Positions 18,512-29,787 of a stretch of 35,575 bases of DNA are shown in pieces (position 1 is the stretch's first letter; the number at the start of each line of letters is the position of its first letter). A program made the position numbers and the translations under genes. Location of the stretch: NCBI GenBank assembly GCA_003427395.1, contig BFEA01000170.1, positions 853,506 to 889,080 of the forward strand, given 5' to 3'. A model generated the notes under the pieces. The model searched no databases and had not been told where the DNA came from. It saw only the letters and a program-made list of their open reading frames with translations. This DNA is from Chara braunii. Its lineage: Eukaryota > Streptophyta > Charophyceae > Charales > Characeae.

Positions 18512-20347
18512 AATACGACAACATATGCAGAAAGAGAGGTCAGCAACGAATCAACTATTCAATTAATTGAAGAACACAATGTGCGTCAGACAAGAGGAGC
18601 AAGACACATGAGCACTTTGAGGGAAGATGGTGCTAGAGAAGTTGTGAAAACCACAAGGACTGATCTTCACCACCAATCGAGGGAGAAGGAGTCCACAACC
18701 AAAGGCAGAGAAAAGATCGACGGGACGTCTTCAACGCCGAGACGGAATATAAGTCAGCCAGAGGAGGGAACAGTGACGCCAAGCGCACCACGGAAGGCGA
18801 AAAGATTGCATCGAAATAGTGAGAATGACGATGACATCATTGGCTACCCACACAGAGTTGAAATCGTGCAAGGCAAGGACAAAACAAGCCAAGGGAGAGA
18901 AAAAAGAGGGAGATGTGTGTAAAAGAAGACCACAAGAGCAACTGAAAGAGGTTCAGCGAGAAACAGATTTGCAATACATGAGAACAATAGTGTGAGAAAG
19001 GGGGAAACGAAAAAATACCACAATCAGTTCGGTCGAGAAAAACACGATGAATTCCCAAAGTTGGAGCAGGTGGGGGAAAGTACGGATAAAAAATAAGATC
19101 ATTCAGAAGACACACATTCAAAGTCGGAATCACAAGCAAGTTCGGCGGACGGTCGAGAATATGACAATGAGGAAGACGAATCTGCAGGAGATGGAAAGCA
19201 AGACAGCGGAGAAGAAACGGATGATGCAAATGAGCAAGATAGCGACAACTCCCACGAAACGATGAACCTTCTCACAGATACAACAGGTACATATCTTTGC
19301 TTCGAAGATATGAGCAACGTCAAAATTGATGTATTTCCTTTGCATCTCAATTCCGCCAGCAAAGTTATACACTGCAAAAGAAAAAGTACATTCCTCCTCC
19401 TTTCATGTTCTCATCAAGGTTTTGTAATTCTGATGTTTATTATTCCTTTATATGTTTCAGAGAATGCAGGAAAAGTGGAGAGCAAAAGACCGACACATAT
19501 TTTGAAGAGTAGCACAAAGAGGAAAAGCAATGTTGCATAAGAGTTACAACTCACGGGGATGGCAAAAAAAATGAAAGACAAGATGTTTCGGTCAATTGCA
19601 AAGGCATACACGTATATGTCTGCTCGAGACTCCACATTCTACCCGATGGAGGAACAATTTTTTAAGTCATTAACAATAATGGCATAACATATAGGGCAAT
19701 GTGCATCCGTAGGGTTAACAAGGTATGTGGAGGAGCGCGGCATGCGGCAGGTCCTCGTGGAATGTAACAGGATCATGACGACCATTAGATGGGAGATATC
19801 ATGGAACTTAAAACACGAGTTTTGGGCCGAGAAGGGATACCCTTTAGTGAGTTCAAAACAAACAGACAAACAACAAGAAATGCGACAGCAACTGAGAGAG
19901 GAAATGATCAAGAACAAGACATGGAGGCAGAAGGGAAACGAGCCATGGGGTGATCCGGCGTTCGAACTCCGCTTGGCGAGGGTGTTCTTTCACACGAGGA
20001 AAGGCTAAGGGACTGGTGTGTCATTGCAACAACTTGCATTTTTAGAGATGGTAATAAAAAATCAGGTTTTGCAATGAGCGAAGAAAACTCGAGTGGACGA
20101 AAAAATCTCGGAGTTGGCAGAGATTGAAAGAGAAATTATTGCATCCGTCGAGGCACGAGACACATGTGTGAACTTCAACATCTTCAGTCTTTATCGCTCA
20201 ACGACTGTGGCTGATAAAACACTCATTTTGTTCCAAGCAGGGTTGCCGGCTGTACAGCACGGTGACGTTCGTGCCAGATTGTTCACTGATAAAGACTACA
20301 CGTTTCAACACAAGGCTACTTCATTAGCAGTGCATGAGAGCATATGA
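18512..20347 (+). pseudogene. Unrecognised ~610-codon gene relic, one frame, six stops
   Basis: A single plus frame runs from after a TAA at 18509 to TGA at 20345-20347. It is interrupted only by TAA at 18920, 19094, 19538, 19685 and 20006 and by TGA at 20075. Such A-rich DNA would show many more stops by chance. The first third is basic and disordered (TTRTDLHHQSREKE). Next is an acidic stretch near 19150-19250 (NEEDESAGDGKQDSGEETDD). The last 270 codons look folded, with motifs such as YVEERGMRQVLVECNRIMTT, NEPWGDPAFELRLARVFF and LILFQAGLPAVQHGDVRAR. A candidate intron lies at 19287-19460 (GTACAT...TTTCAG, 174 nt). It keeps frame and contains no stop, so it may equally be coding. AATAAA follows at 20390. 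I do not recognise the family. Confidence 0.5.
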
Positions 20348-20389
20348 AGACGACAAACAACACATGATTCAATATGCTCTTATATGGTG

Positions 20390-20395
20390 AATAAA
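20390..20395 (+). promoter_or_regulatory. Candidate polyadenylation signal
   Basis: AATAAA lies 43 bp after the end of the long relic frame and about 50 bp before the poly(A) tract. Confidence 0.35.
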
Positions 20396-20430
20396 AGACA
20401 ACAATTGCAAGGAAGAAAGGTGTAATTTGC

Positions 20431-20442
20431 AGAGAGAGAGAG

Positions 20443-20525
<83 letters not shown>

Positions 20526-20575
20526 NNNNNNNNNNNNNNNNNNNNNNNNNNNNNNNNNNNNNNNNNNNNNNNNNN

Positions 20576-20666
<91 letters not shown>
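20431..20666. repeat. (GA)n then poly(A) with a 50-N assembly gap
   Basis: GA repeats (20431-20443) lead into A's to 20525. Ns fill 20526-20575 and A's resume to 20666. The gap lies inside a homopolymer, so the true length is unknown. Confidence 0.95.
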
Positions 20667-20668
<2 letters not shown>

Positions 20669-20696
20669 GGAAAATACAGTTTGAAACCCCTTTCAT

Positions 20697-21163
20697 TGGT
20701 CTACTTTTGCATTTAGTTGTTGAGGCCTTGTCATTCTTCCCTCCACTTCATAGATACTTTATGTACATTATATATAAAATAATGTTGTACAAGCAAGGAA
20801 GGGAGACAACTCTGCGATAATATGCGACACGTTGTTCAAGAATGTAGTTGTACAAACTGTTGTCGTTTTGTCAATAACATATTGAAGAACGATTTTTTTT
20901 TTTTTTTTTTTTTAGAGAATATGTTATTACCAGTGCCCGTTATAAGGAGTGTTCGAAATAGACCGCCCTCACCAGAACAATAATCGTGGTGCAATTATAT
21001 CTTGATTTTGTTGTCAGAATGAAACTGTACATTATAATCGATATTGTAAGTGTACTTTGCTCCTCCTCGTGCATCTTTTTTGCGTTGGTGTCGTATACAC
21101 ATCATGATGTCGTTCGCTGCACCTGACATGTACGAATTATATTGTTCGTTTTACAGAGGAGTG

Positions 21164-21199
<36 letters not shown>

Positions 21200-21636
21200 A
21201 TGGTTTGCCCCTTTTCAACAAATATACAGACACACACACACACACACTCATATACACACATACTCAAAAACATTGGATACACATAGACTTTAAAAAGATG
21301 ACACAAATTGAGAGAATATGATGTCTGCAACTCTTTTCAACATATGGCGTTGCACGTTGAACACACACGAGTAACATGTGACACTGCATGTGACCCTCTG
21401 ACAACCGCTTCCTTGTTCTTTGTGGTAAAGGGTGTCTCTGTATTACAATGTATTGCGAAAGACAAAAACCTTTGATTAAATGCACCGGACAACAATCGCA
21501 CCTTAATTTCTTGATTTAAATACAAATTTATGATTAAAGGAGTGTGAAACAGTGTACGAAGGATTCTGAGTAATCATCTTATATTCTACGGACACTGCAT
21601 GTCCGTTCGCAATGTATACTCCTTTCATACGTCGTA
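20697..21636. repeat. AT-rich spacer with poly(T), (CT)n and (AC)n
   Basis: A poly(T) run lies at about 20892-20913, (CT)n at 21164-21199 and (AC)n at 21229-21247. No gene is supported. Confidence 0.7.
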
Positions 21637-21706
21637 GTCGGCAGGTGCGTTGTAATATCATACAAAATATTGCAGTCATATTGAAAATGAATACGCACCT
21701 GCCGAC
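21637..21706. repeat. 14-bp perfect inverted repeat with 42-nt loop
   Basis: GTCGGCAGGTGCGT (21637-21650) and ACGCACCTGCCGAC (21693-21706) are exact reverse complements. The arms are GC-rich in a strongly AT-rich setting. The loop is AT-rich. No flanking duplication is obvious. Confidence 0.75.
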
Positions 21707-23251
21707 CAACGTAGCATTGAAGACAAAAACAGTTTAAGTTATGCAGTTGCGGAACATTATTATCAGAATCAGTAAGAGGCATGCATTGCTTTGACAATCT
21801 AATTTTTTAAAGTATGTTGGCACACACTTGGCGACAACATCACCCCTGTATCATCCCTGTTCCTTGGGCACGAGGAAACCCACACATGCCACAACATACG
21901 TAGAGTACAAATTACAATGTAATTCATTTTTTCACCGCTAAATTTACGAAAGTTAGCAACAACCAAAACGAAGTTTTCTCAATACAATATTGTAACTGTT
22001 TGTTGTAATAAAGAGTGATGACTATTCGTAGCGGACGAATATTTTTTTTTTTACATTTTTTGAACGCATTTTGGTAAACTGTTTGTAAACAGACTTTCAA
22101 CAACTTTTAAACAGAAGAGGCTGTTTTTATACACATTTTCAACATAACTTTAACTGATTACAAACTACTGGTCCATCACTCGAATGATATTATCCCGTAC
22201 GACCAGTGTATTCAAAAGGAAGGTTTTCTTGACGTCCCATGTGTTCAACAGGATACCCTCATAAATTGTGTAGGGAACCTGATTTTCAACAACTGAATGT
22301 AGTACAAATCATACTAAAATTCTAAATGTTCCAAAGCTGCATCTTTTCTGTTGTTTGTTTGACCCTGTTCGTTTTGAATGTTCAAAAGAAAAGGTAAAGG
22401 AAAATTGTGTGAGTCATGCATATGAATGAAAAGGTATGCCCTTTGCATGAGATTGTACTGATTTCTTTTGAACTTGTTTTTTTTACGTTCTATGCTTGGT
22501 AGACTTATGTTTGAAAAGGAGATTGATTTTGCCTATTGAAGAAAAGAAAAAAAAATATTTTATTTCTACCTTTCGTCTGCCGTCATGTTAAAAACACTTG
22601 TATTTTGAAGTGAATAATTTCAACGGGTGCTGTAAAAAGAATCCCGTGAATATAATGAAGATGAAGATGATCAGATTAGTCTTTTCCCGAGATCTACCCG
22701 TTTTATCCCGAATAAACTTATCTACCTATACCTGTCCAAATGGTTCTCGTTTTCGATCTCCTTTGACTTTCTTCGGCGAAGTTACCCTGAACTTAGGAAA
22801 AATGAGAACAATTAAAATTTACTTGTGGTTGGCATGTTTTGTTTGTAGGAAGCATCTGGGATGGGGGTTCGTTGTTTTAGGAGTCAGTCTGTTATCGACC
22901 CAGAGTGGACTGTTTTACGGGGGGGTACTTTGTCGATTCAATGGAGACAACCCGACTTCTGAGATTCGAGCTTTGTGTTCGGGCGAGGAGTACCCCGGTC
23001 CACTTCCTAGAGGGAGAGACATGCAACACGTAATGTAATGCACCTGATCAAGAATCATCTGCAAAGCAGTCAGTCATCCAAGAAGATTAAAAATGTATGA
23101 AGACGGGTATGCGTGTCTAATCTTAAGACGGCAGTAGGTGGAAAAAATGACTTTGGCAGCACGTCTTATCAAGTCAAACCTAAAGTAGCCCGGTTACCTT
23201 GTCGCCTGCATTGAGGTTACTGTCGAACCTAATTTTTTGTTGGTTATTCAA

Positions 23252-23252
<1 letters not shown>
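21707..23252. other. AT-rich DNA without a supported gene
   Basis: A 146-codon plus frame at 22598-23038 has no recognisable motif, and its composition matches its surroundings. I see nothing else here. Confidence 0.4.

Positions 23253-23293
<41 letters not shown>
23253..23293. repeat. (TTA)n microsatellite
   Basis: About 13 TTA units. Confidence 0.95.
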
Positions 23294-23511
23294 GTTTTTA
23301 TCAAATTCAACCACAGATGGTCATATTTTTATTTCGATTTTGTATTATTGAATGCATCATATAATAATTCAAATTCTTTCACTTATCATTTTAGTTTGGA
23401 TATACCTTTCTATCGACTACGGTTGATTCATTTTTATGTAGTTATGTGTGGTTATTATAACGGTTTTTTTTTACCGTGTGTCTAAGGGACTAAGATTGAG
23501 TTGAGGGTTTT

Positions 23512-23870
23512 ACGCTTGGTTGAGACCGTCTTAGTCGATTGACGTCCACTTCATACTTAGGAGATCAACGTTCTAAGGGACGAACGAAGTTCGAGTCTAC
23601 TTGGCGTTTAACCATCCGTTCAATATACTGCAATGAATCGAGCAAACACCCTCGACTGACCTACCTTTGTGACTGCATCTGAAAGCTTTCGCACGTGGGT
23701 CTGTAGCTCAGTAGGGATACGCCCCTAAGGGTGGTGACAACCCCTTAGGGATGTAAGTTGTGCCCCGCGGGAACCTATCCTGTCGTAGGGGACCGTGAGA
23801 AGTATGGCTGGCGCACCCGACTAGAGCGGCAAAGGGACGACGTGATCACGCCCGCCTCGGTAGTTCGCAG
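23512..23870 (+). repeat. Dispersed ~358-bp repeat, copy 1
   Basis: It shares with copy 2 the words CTTAGGAGATCAAC, GTGACAAC, GTAAGTTGT and GTATGGCTGGC in the same order and spacing. Near its start is a pol III B-box-like AGTTCGAGTCT (23588-23598). A GTAGCTCAGTAGG word at 23702 resembles a tRNA A box but lies downstream. It also contains a 9-bp hairpin CCCTAAGGG/CCCTTAGGG. It may be a tRNA-derived SINE or an old solo LTR. Confidence 0.55.
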
Positions 23871-25407
23871 GGTTACTTTGTGTCATTCCCAAGTTATCTC
23901 TTGTTTTGTTTTGTTTAATTCATGCGTTGACCGGGAAGACTCTCGTCTTTCATAAACATACAGAAGCTGATGTGATCGACAACGGTGTGCATGCATAGAG
24001 GGCGTAAGTGTCATGGTTAACGTCAAGGTTGAATGTTAGTGTCACAAGTAGGAATAACTGCATTTGAAATATTTGAGGTTACGCTTGAACTTGTGTAGCA
24101 CGGAATGCGTTAGGCACTTTAGTTATTCTGCTTTGTTTATCAGTAGAAGTCCCCAACGACCTCGATGAGGTTTGTGTAAAAGGAGATGACACAGTTAAAA
24201 GTGAGAGTCTTTACCTATCAAAGTAGTAGAGTTACGATCTTGAAAAAATGGTCGTGTGGGGGGGGTCTGTGATAACCGACGACATGATATTTGTGCGGTA
24301 GATGATGTGTGCAGCGGATATAAAACGAAACCGAGCGATCTACGCAACAGGTGCGGGAGTTCAGTGCCAACGGGCTCAATCGGTAGGCCAAGGCGTAACC
24401 TTAGGGAAGTTTGGCATGCCTAGGACGGGGGAAAATATTGTTTATGTGAAGTTTTGCACAACCTAAGCTAAAACTTTGGCTGAACCCTATTGGTTACAAC
24501 ACAACTTTACATGTTTCTGCCTCAAACTAAAGCCTTAGCGCCCGTGGGTTTTATATGTTTCTTGGGATGTTCACCCAGACTTCTTTCTAAATGGTCATTT
24601 TTCACAACTAATATCGTTGTTGTGGGATGGTGGAAAATGGTTGGGGCTTGTATGTATAAAGTGGGGTATGAGTCGCAAAGAACGGTAAAGTGAACCCCTT
24701 TAGTGTGTGGGATGTTGTTGCTCAATTTTGTGTAATCGCAAGTATGAGTGGAAGATGATGGATCGAGTCTTAATGATTGTCTGTGTATTGCGTAAATGTT
24801 GATGGACAAGCCACAACATTTTTTTGTGAGAGTGATTGTCTGATGTCACACAATCCCATTCTCGGAATGATTGAACTAACTTATTTCACGTAGTCATTAT
24901 GGCTAATGGCACACGCGTATACACATACGCTCAATACCCACAGTGATGCGCACACTTATTTGTATTCGAACTAATTGGTCGGACCTTGGTCCTCAACCTG
25001 GAATTCGAGGTTCTTGTCTAGGACATTTCAGGTTTTTGTTCAACAAAAAAAAGGTTTCCTCTATGCGTTGAACATTTGTTCTTCGCCCATTGCAGCGCTC
25101 TACCTAAGGGCTAGAGGCGTCCGAGGGCTGAACGACTCATCCTTCAGTCATTTTATATCGTGCGCAACACTGAAACCCACGAAGGGTTGCACGGTTGTGG
25201 ATAATGGGTGAAGTGTCGCCATGATAATTGATTGAGTGAGTACACATAACTGGATGTTGTGGTTTTCTTCATGTCTACATTCCTTTTAATTATTTTTTTG
25301 CGAACCACACCAGAAATTCTCACGCAGAATAAAATATAGGTCGGAACATTTGGAAAAGAAACTAGGCGTGATGTGCACATCGACTTGAATTTTCATTCAT
25401 AAGTGTT
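23871..25407. other. Spacer between the two repeat copies, no supported gene
   Basis: Only short frames on both strands without motifs. If the two copies were LTRs, this would be a ~1.5-kb internal region without coding capacity, but no PBS was found after copy 1. Confidence 0.4.
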
Positions 25408-25765
25408 TCACAAGGCTAGATAACTCGTCCTAATCGTCCGACGTACAATCACACTTAGGAGATCAACTCCCCTTAGGCGACGACTCCCACACGGGTTCGA
25501 TTCATGCGTTAATCGTGCGTACCCCCTATGCTGCAACGAATGAGAAACGCCCCCGGTTGGGTCACCTCTGCGATTGCATATGAAAAAACTTCGTACGTAG
25601 TAAGTACCTCGACAAGGATACACCTACCTAAGGGATGGTGACAACTCCTGCAGGTGGAGGTAAGTTGTAGCTCGCATGACCCTATTCTGTCATAGTAGTT
25701 CGTGAGAGGTATGGCTGGCATACTCGGCCAGAGTAGCATCGCTCCGCGAGAAGTCATGCAAAATC
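25408..25765 (+). repeat. Dispersed ~358-bp repeat, copy 2
   Basis: It is a diverged direct copy of 23512-23870 with the same length. The B-box-like motif GGTTCGATTCA (25494-25504) is closer to the pol III consensus than in copy 1. The shared block ends with GAGGTATGGCTGGCATACTC. Confidence 0.55.
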
Positions 25766-26612
25766 CTGTGTGACGAAGTCGGGAGGTCCCCCTACAGGAC
25801 CGATGCGCTCGACGGGAGGCAACCGGGGTCCTTAGTGAACAAACCCAAAGTATAGGCAGGCTGATGATCTAGGTAAAACGACAACTTTATTTTTTACCAC
25901 ATCACTGTGTTAAAATGAGTTGAAGAGTTGAAGATTGTATTAAGTTGGGTTAGAGCGAGAATGTGTGTGTTACTGCCGTATGTGTATCATGACACATATA
26001 GTCGTAGTTGCGGCTATAAATTTGTGACTCCTAGTGCCATAAAGTATTTTGAACGCAACTATGCGTATCAAATGTTGATTGACTGGAAACTGTTCACATC
26101 GATACATCTATGCGCGTCCGATTATTCGATAAAGCATCTTTGGTACTAAACACAACCGCTAAGCTACACGAGTTATCATAACAGTATCATGTTACGCTTG
26201 CATTAAGAATTAGGGAAATAACCCTCTTTCTTGTTAAAAAAATGAGGTAGTGAGCCTCTTAGTTCTGATTGACATGTAGCTGATGAATATAATTGAGGGG
26301 TTAACGCCTCTTTTGAATTTTGATTAGGTCGTCCAACCACAAACAAGTAAAGACTTCCCCACATATGCGTGATGTGTTTGTGTATGGATTCGTGATGTGA
26401 TAGGTAAAATGTGATGACTAATAAGAGGTGACTGTGAAATAAATTAGCAGACGAAAAGTGTGAATGAAGTTTTCTATGAGCACGTAGTTATGTATGAAGA
26501 TGGAGCTAGGCCGACTAACTCAGAGATGTGTAATGGAGGTTCATGACTTGTTAGTCTAGATCTACTATTGTGACAGGGTCAGAAAAATTGCAAAAACAGC
26601 GAATGCTGATAA
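25766..26612. other. No supported gene; would hold the 5' LTR of element 4
   Basis: AT-rich sequence precedes the gag of the plus-strand element. I could not identify a clear PBS; TTTGGTACTAAAC near 26140 is only vaguely like a Met PBS. Confidence 0.35.
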
Positions 26613-28400
26613 AAATGTGTTGGTGGGCAAGGTGCATCCGCTGAAGACCTGATTAAGACACTTGAGAAGCGAGAGGTAGCACGAATGCAAATGTTGAAGG
26701 TTAATATCTTCCTCTTTAAGGGAAAGAGGATGTCGGAGTGGTTAGACCTATAAGAACAAATTACGACGGAAGGTACAAACGCAGAGAAGTTCAAGTTGAT
26801 GCCTAAATGCGTTTGGTGGGAAATTCGACCGAAAGTGATAAAGGTAGCAACTGATGCAGGAGGAGTTCGGCATAATTTCAAGGATGAAATGAAAAGACGT
26901 TTTAAGTTGGGTGATGGTCTGCTGACATTAGCAGACTTAGAAGTTTTAAGTCGTAATGAGTTCACCACGGTGGGTGCATTTGCCATGACCCTCGAAAAGA
27001 TGACAAAGAAAGTACCGGGGATGGTGGAGGAGGAGCAATGCGTAGTCTTTCTGGGGCATTTCATTGATTTTGAGGCTTCAACATTAACTAAGTGGGGTGC
27101 GTCAGGAAAATAATTGACGTGGGCCACGATAAAGTGGAGTTTGGTAGATGGAGAGTTGGACCAAGTTGACCTCTTCGGAATGCGACAAGCGCGACGTAAG
27201 TGGAAAGCCATGAAAGCGATAACGGGAGGTAGTAAGAACCTTAGGAAAACAGTAGAGGAGGTAGTGGCCCAAATTGCTGTTGCGAGGGAGGTTAATGCCC
27301 CAAAGAGGGTGATGAAAATGACTCACGTTCAGGGCAAAGGTAAAGATCGATGGTAAGAGAGGTAGAGGAAGAGGAAGAAAAAGAGGAGGAGCCAAACCCG
27401 CAAAGGTTAACTAAGGCCCAAAGGAAGGCAACAAATTTAGCACAGGGAGGACAAGGGTGAGGAAAAGGACAGTGCTCCCAAGTGCTAGTGACTATGCCAT
27501 CAGATTTAGGGGGCAGGCAGGTATAGCGGGACCCTCACGGATAGCCGTCATGCGGACCAATGGGTCGTTGCCCTGGGTTTAATCCTTATGTGTTGTGGCC
27601 AGTTAAAAAACAAATGAGACCTTACTTAGGAGCGCCAATGAACATGGCGTAATGTGAATATACAGTGGCACAAACTTAATAGTCAAGTCATCCTCAACAG
27701 TCCGCCGAGCAAGGGTTGCAAGCAAACCAGGTAGGAGGTCGAGGTCAATAACAAGGTTGGGGAAGAGGTCGAGAAAATGGTGGCCGTGGTAATGGAGGTC
27801 GTGAAAGCAGTAATAGAGGAAATGAGGGAGAAAACAATTGTGGAAATAAAAATGGAGACTGAAACACCACTGGGAGTCAAGGAGGTCAAAAAGGCATTTA
27901 AGGATATGGAAGAGGGAGACTGGATTAGAGGAATGTCATTTGTAGGCATTGTGCGCAAAAGGGGCACACCGTAAGATATTATCATGTGATAAAGTATGAT
28001 GAGACGGAAGGGTTGATTAACTACAATCTTGATGGGGATATTTATGACAAGTTTGATAACTATATTCACCATAATATCCCTGGAGGCACAAAGAAAGAGG
28101 CTATACAGCAAGCGAACACGCCAGATGTGCCTGCTCCTCCGACCATATTCCGTATTTGGCAAGAGAAAACCAAACGTTAGGATAGAGGAAATGGAGGAAG
28201 GTAAAGAGGTGGTACAAAGGCTAAGAGCCAGTACCATAATAGACCAACCGATAGTGGTGGAATCAAATGATGAAGGAGGAAAGGATCGTTTGACTTAAAC
28301 AAAAGAAACTCTCTAAATGATTGAGGATTTGGTAGCGAAGATGAAATGATATCAGAAAAGGTTGAATGAAATATATCGAAAGGTTAACGAATGAAGGGGA
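26613..28400 (+). pseudogene. gag: Gag of element 4
   Basis: One frame runs from 26613 to 27356 with TAA at 26751 and 27111. It includes FKGKRMSEWLDL, CVWWEIRPKVIKV, MKRRFKLGDGLLTLADLEVL and FTTVGAFAMTLEKM, typical capsid-like helices of this lineage. A basic linker follows. A CCHC knuckle appears in another frame at 27941-27982 as CRHCAQKGHTVRYY, with the final Cys changed to Tyr. Further gag C-terminal sequence continues past 28180 in a shifted frame to a helical EDLVAKMK-like end. Several frameshifts and stops make it non-functional. Confidence 0.82.
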
Positions 28401-28788
28401 AAATGCTTAATGGTCTTTTGCATGAGTCAGAGTAAGAGGCCTTTAAGAAACAGGGGAGTGCGTCGGGAGTCACAATGTTAGGACCGGGATCTCGTTCAGG
28501 TATAACTTTCAGTCCACCGTCAAAGCAAGGAGGAAGATTGTCCCTGGCAACATGAACAAAAAGTAAGAGAGCACCAGACGTTAACCAACCACCATCAGGT
28601 GAGCTTGAGCCTTCTGGTGAGAATGAGACTGTGAAGGTCCCCTAAGATAACGATGAGGAGGATGAGCAGTTGAGGCGGAAGAGGCTAAGCAAGTTGCAGA
28701 GGGCGAGAAAGAGACGTGCCCAAGACGAGACAGATCATACCCGACACAGAAAGAAGCAACGCAGAAAAAATATATATATATCATTCGG

Positions 28789-29787
28789 ATGGAGGAAGGT
28801 TTTGATATGGAGGTGATGATCGATGGGCTCCTTAAGGGTCATAATGACCTTTTAACTTTAAAAGACATTCTGGCATCGACACCAAAATTTTGTGATGAAT
28901 TGAAAGGACGATTGCGCAAAAGGTTGGTGGTCAGTATATGCTTAGGCACCATAATTCCGAGAGAAGTGACATGGGCTGAGACAAAAAAAAAAAAAGATTG
29001 GAAGTTTGTAGCGTGCGAGTGCCTAAACGTAATGCTAAAAGGGAGGCCTTGTACTACAATGGTGGACACCGACGTGGAGATGAACCTCATGAAAGAGGAA
29101 CACGTTTAGAGATTAAAGATGAAGATTTATTGCTACGACAATGGTATTCTCATGGGAGCGAATAGTAAATCAATGTTTGTTGGGATGACGTTGCATGTGG
29201 TTGTTGAGATTAAAAAGGTGAAGGATGGAAGTTGTTTTTTTATAATGCCTGACATAGACCATCCCATCTTTTTGGGTCGCTCATTCCTCAATCGAAAAGA
29301 GTCCCTCATACTTAATAAGCATGATGAGACGATGCTCCTTGTATTATGCGGCCTCGTTTGTGGGAATTGTGAGGTCATTATCTATAGGAATATGGGTCCC
29401 CACAGCGTAAGGAACAAACCCAACCCAGACTCATTCACATTCGAAGAGTCGAAAAAGGAGAGGAAGAGATTGGAAGGTGTGGAGGATAAAGAAGAAGAAC
29501 AACCAGAGACGTTATCCCTTAACTTTACTAACATTCTTGATGCCATAGAGATAGTATTTACATACAGGATGACATATTCAGAAATAGTTGAAGCATCGAG
29601 GGAGAGAGTGATGGAGAGCCCAGAGGAAGGCGAGGTGAAATTGGTGTATCGCTTGCCAGGAAGGATAGGGGGGCCTCAAAGCATGAGCCGACTTTTTTGT
29701 AGGGGCAGGCTCAAGCAGGAGTCTCAAAGGCAATACAAAGGGGTAAACAAGAAGTGTCGCCCGATTCTTATACTCATAACTAAATAG
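28789..29787 (+). pseudogene. Protease relic and PR-RT linker of element 4
   Basis: A single frame with one TAG (29107-29109). The active-site loop reads TTMVDTDVEMNLM, where DTG or DSG is expected, so the catalytic Gly is lost. The second conserved box is HPIFLGRSFLNR near 29264-29299. The first part (DLLTLKDILASTPKFCDELK) mirrors the charged helix before the protease of element 1. After a TAG at 29785 the same frame continues into the RT-proximal linker. Confidence 0.72.

Noticed and set aside
18920-20077. Reassigned stop codons (TAA/TAG as Gln)
   Set aside because: Five TAA in one frame and a TAG at an RT Gln suggested it, but in element 4 TAA replaces Lys (27111) and probably Tyr (26751), and TGA replaces Trp or Arg in the blocks. 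Ordinary decay explains all of them.
20427-20684. Poly-Lys and poly-Phe ORFs
   Set aside because: Translations of poly(A)/poly(T) and Ns.
22598-23038. 146-codon ORF
   Set aside because: No motif, no paralogue in the window, and composition equal to its flanks.
23700-23760. tRNA gene (GTAGCTCAGTAGG word)
   Set aside because: No matching acceptor, anticodon or T arms in the right order. At most a tRNA-derived repeat.
26579-27211. 210-codon minus ORF
   Set aside because: It is antisense to the gag of element 4, whose plus-strand motifs are clear.
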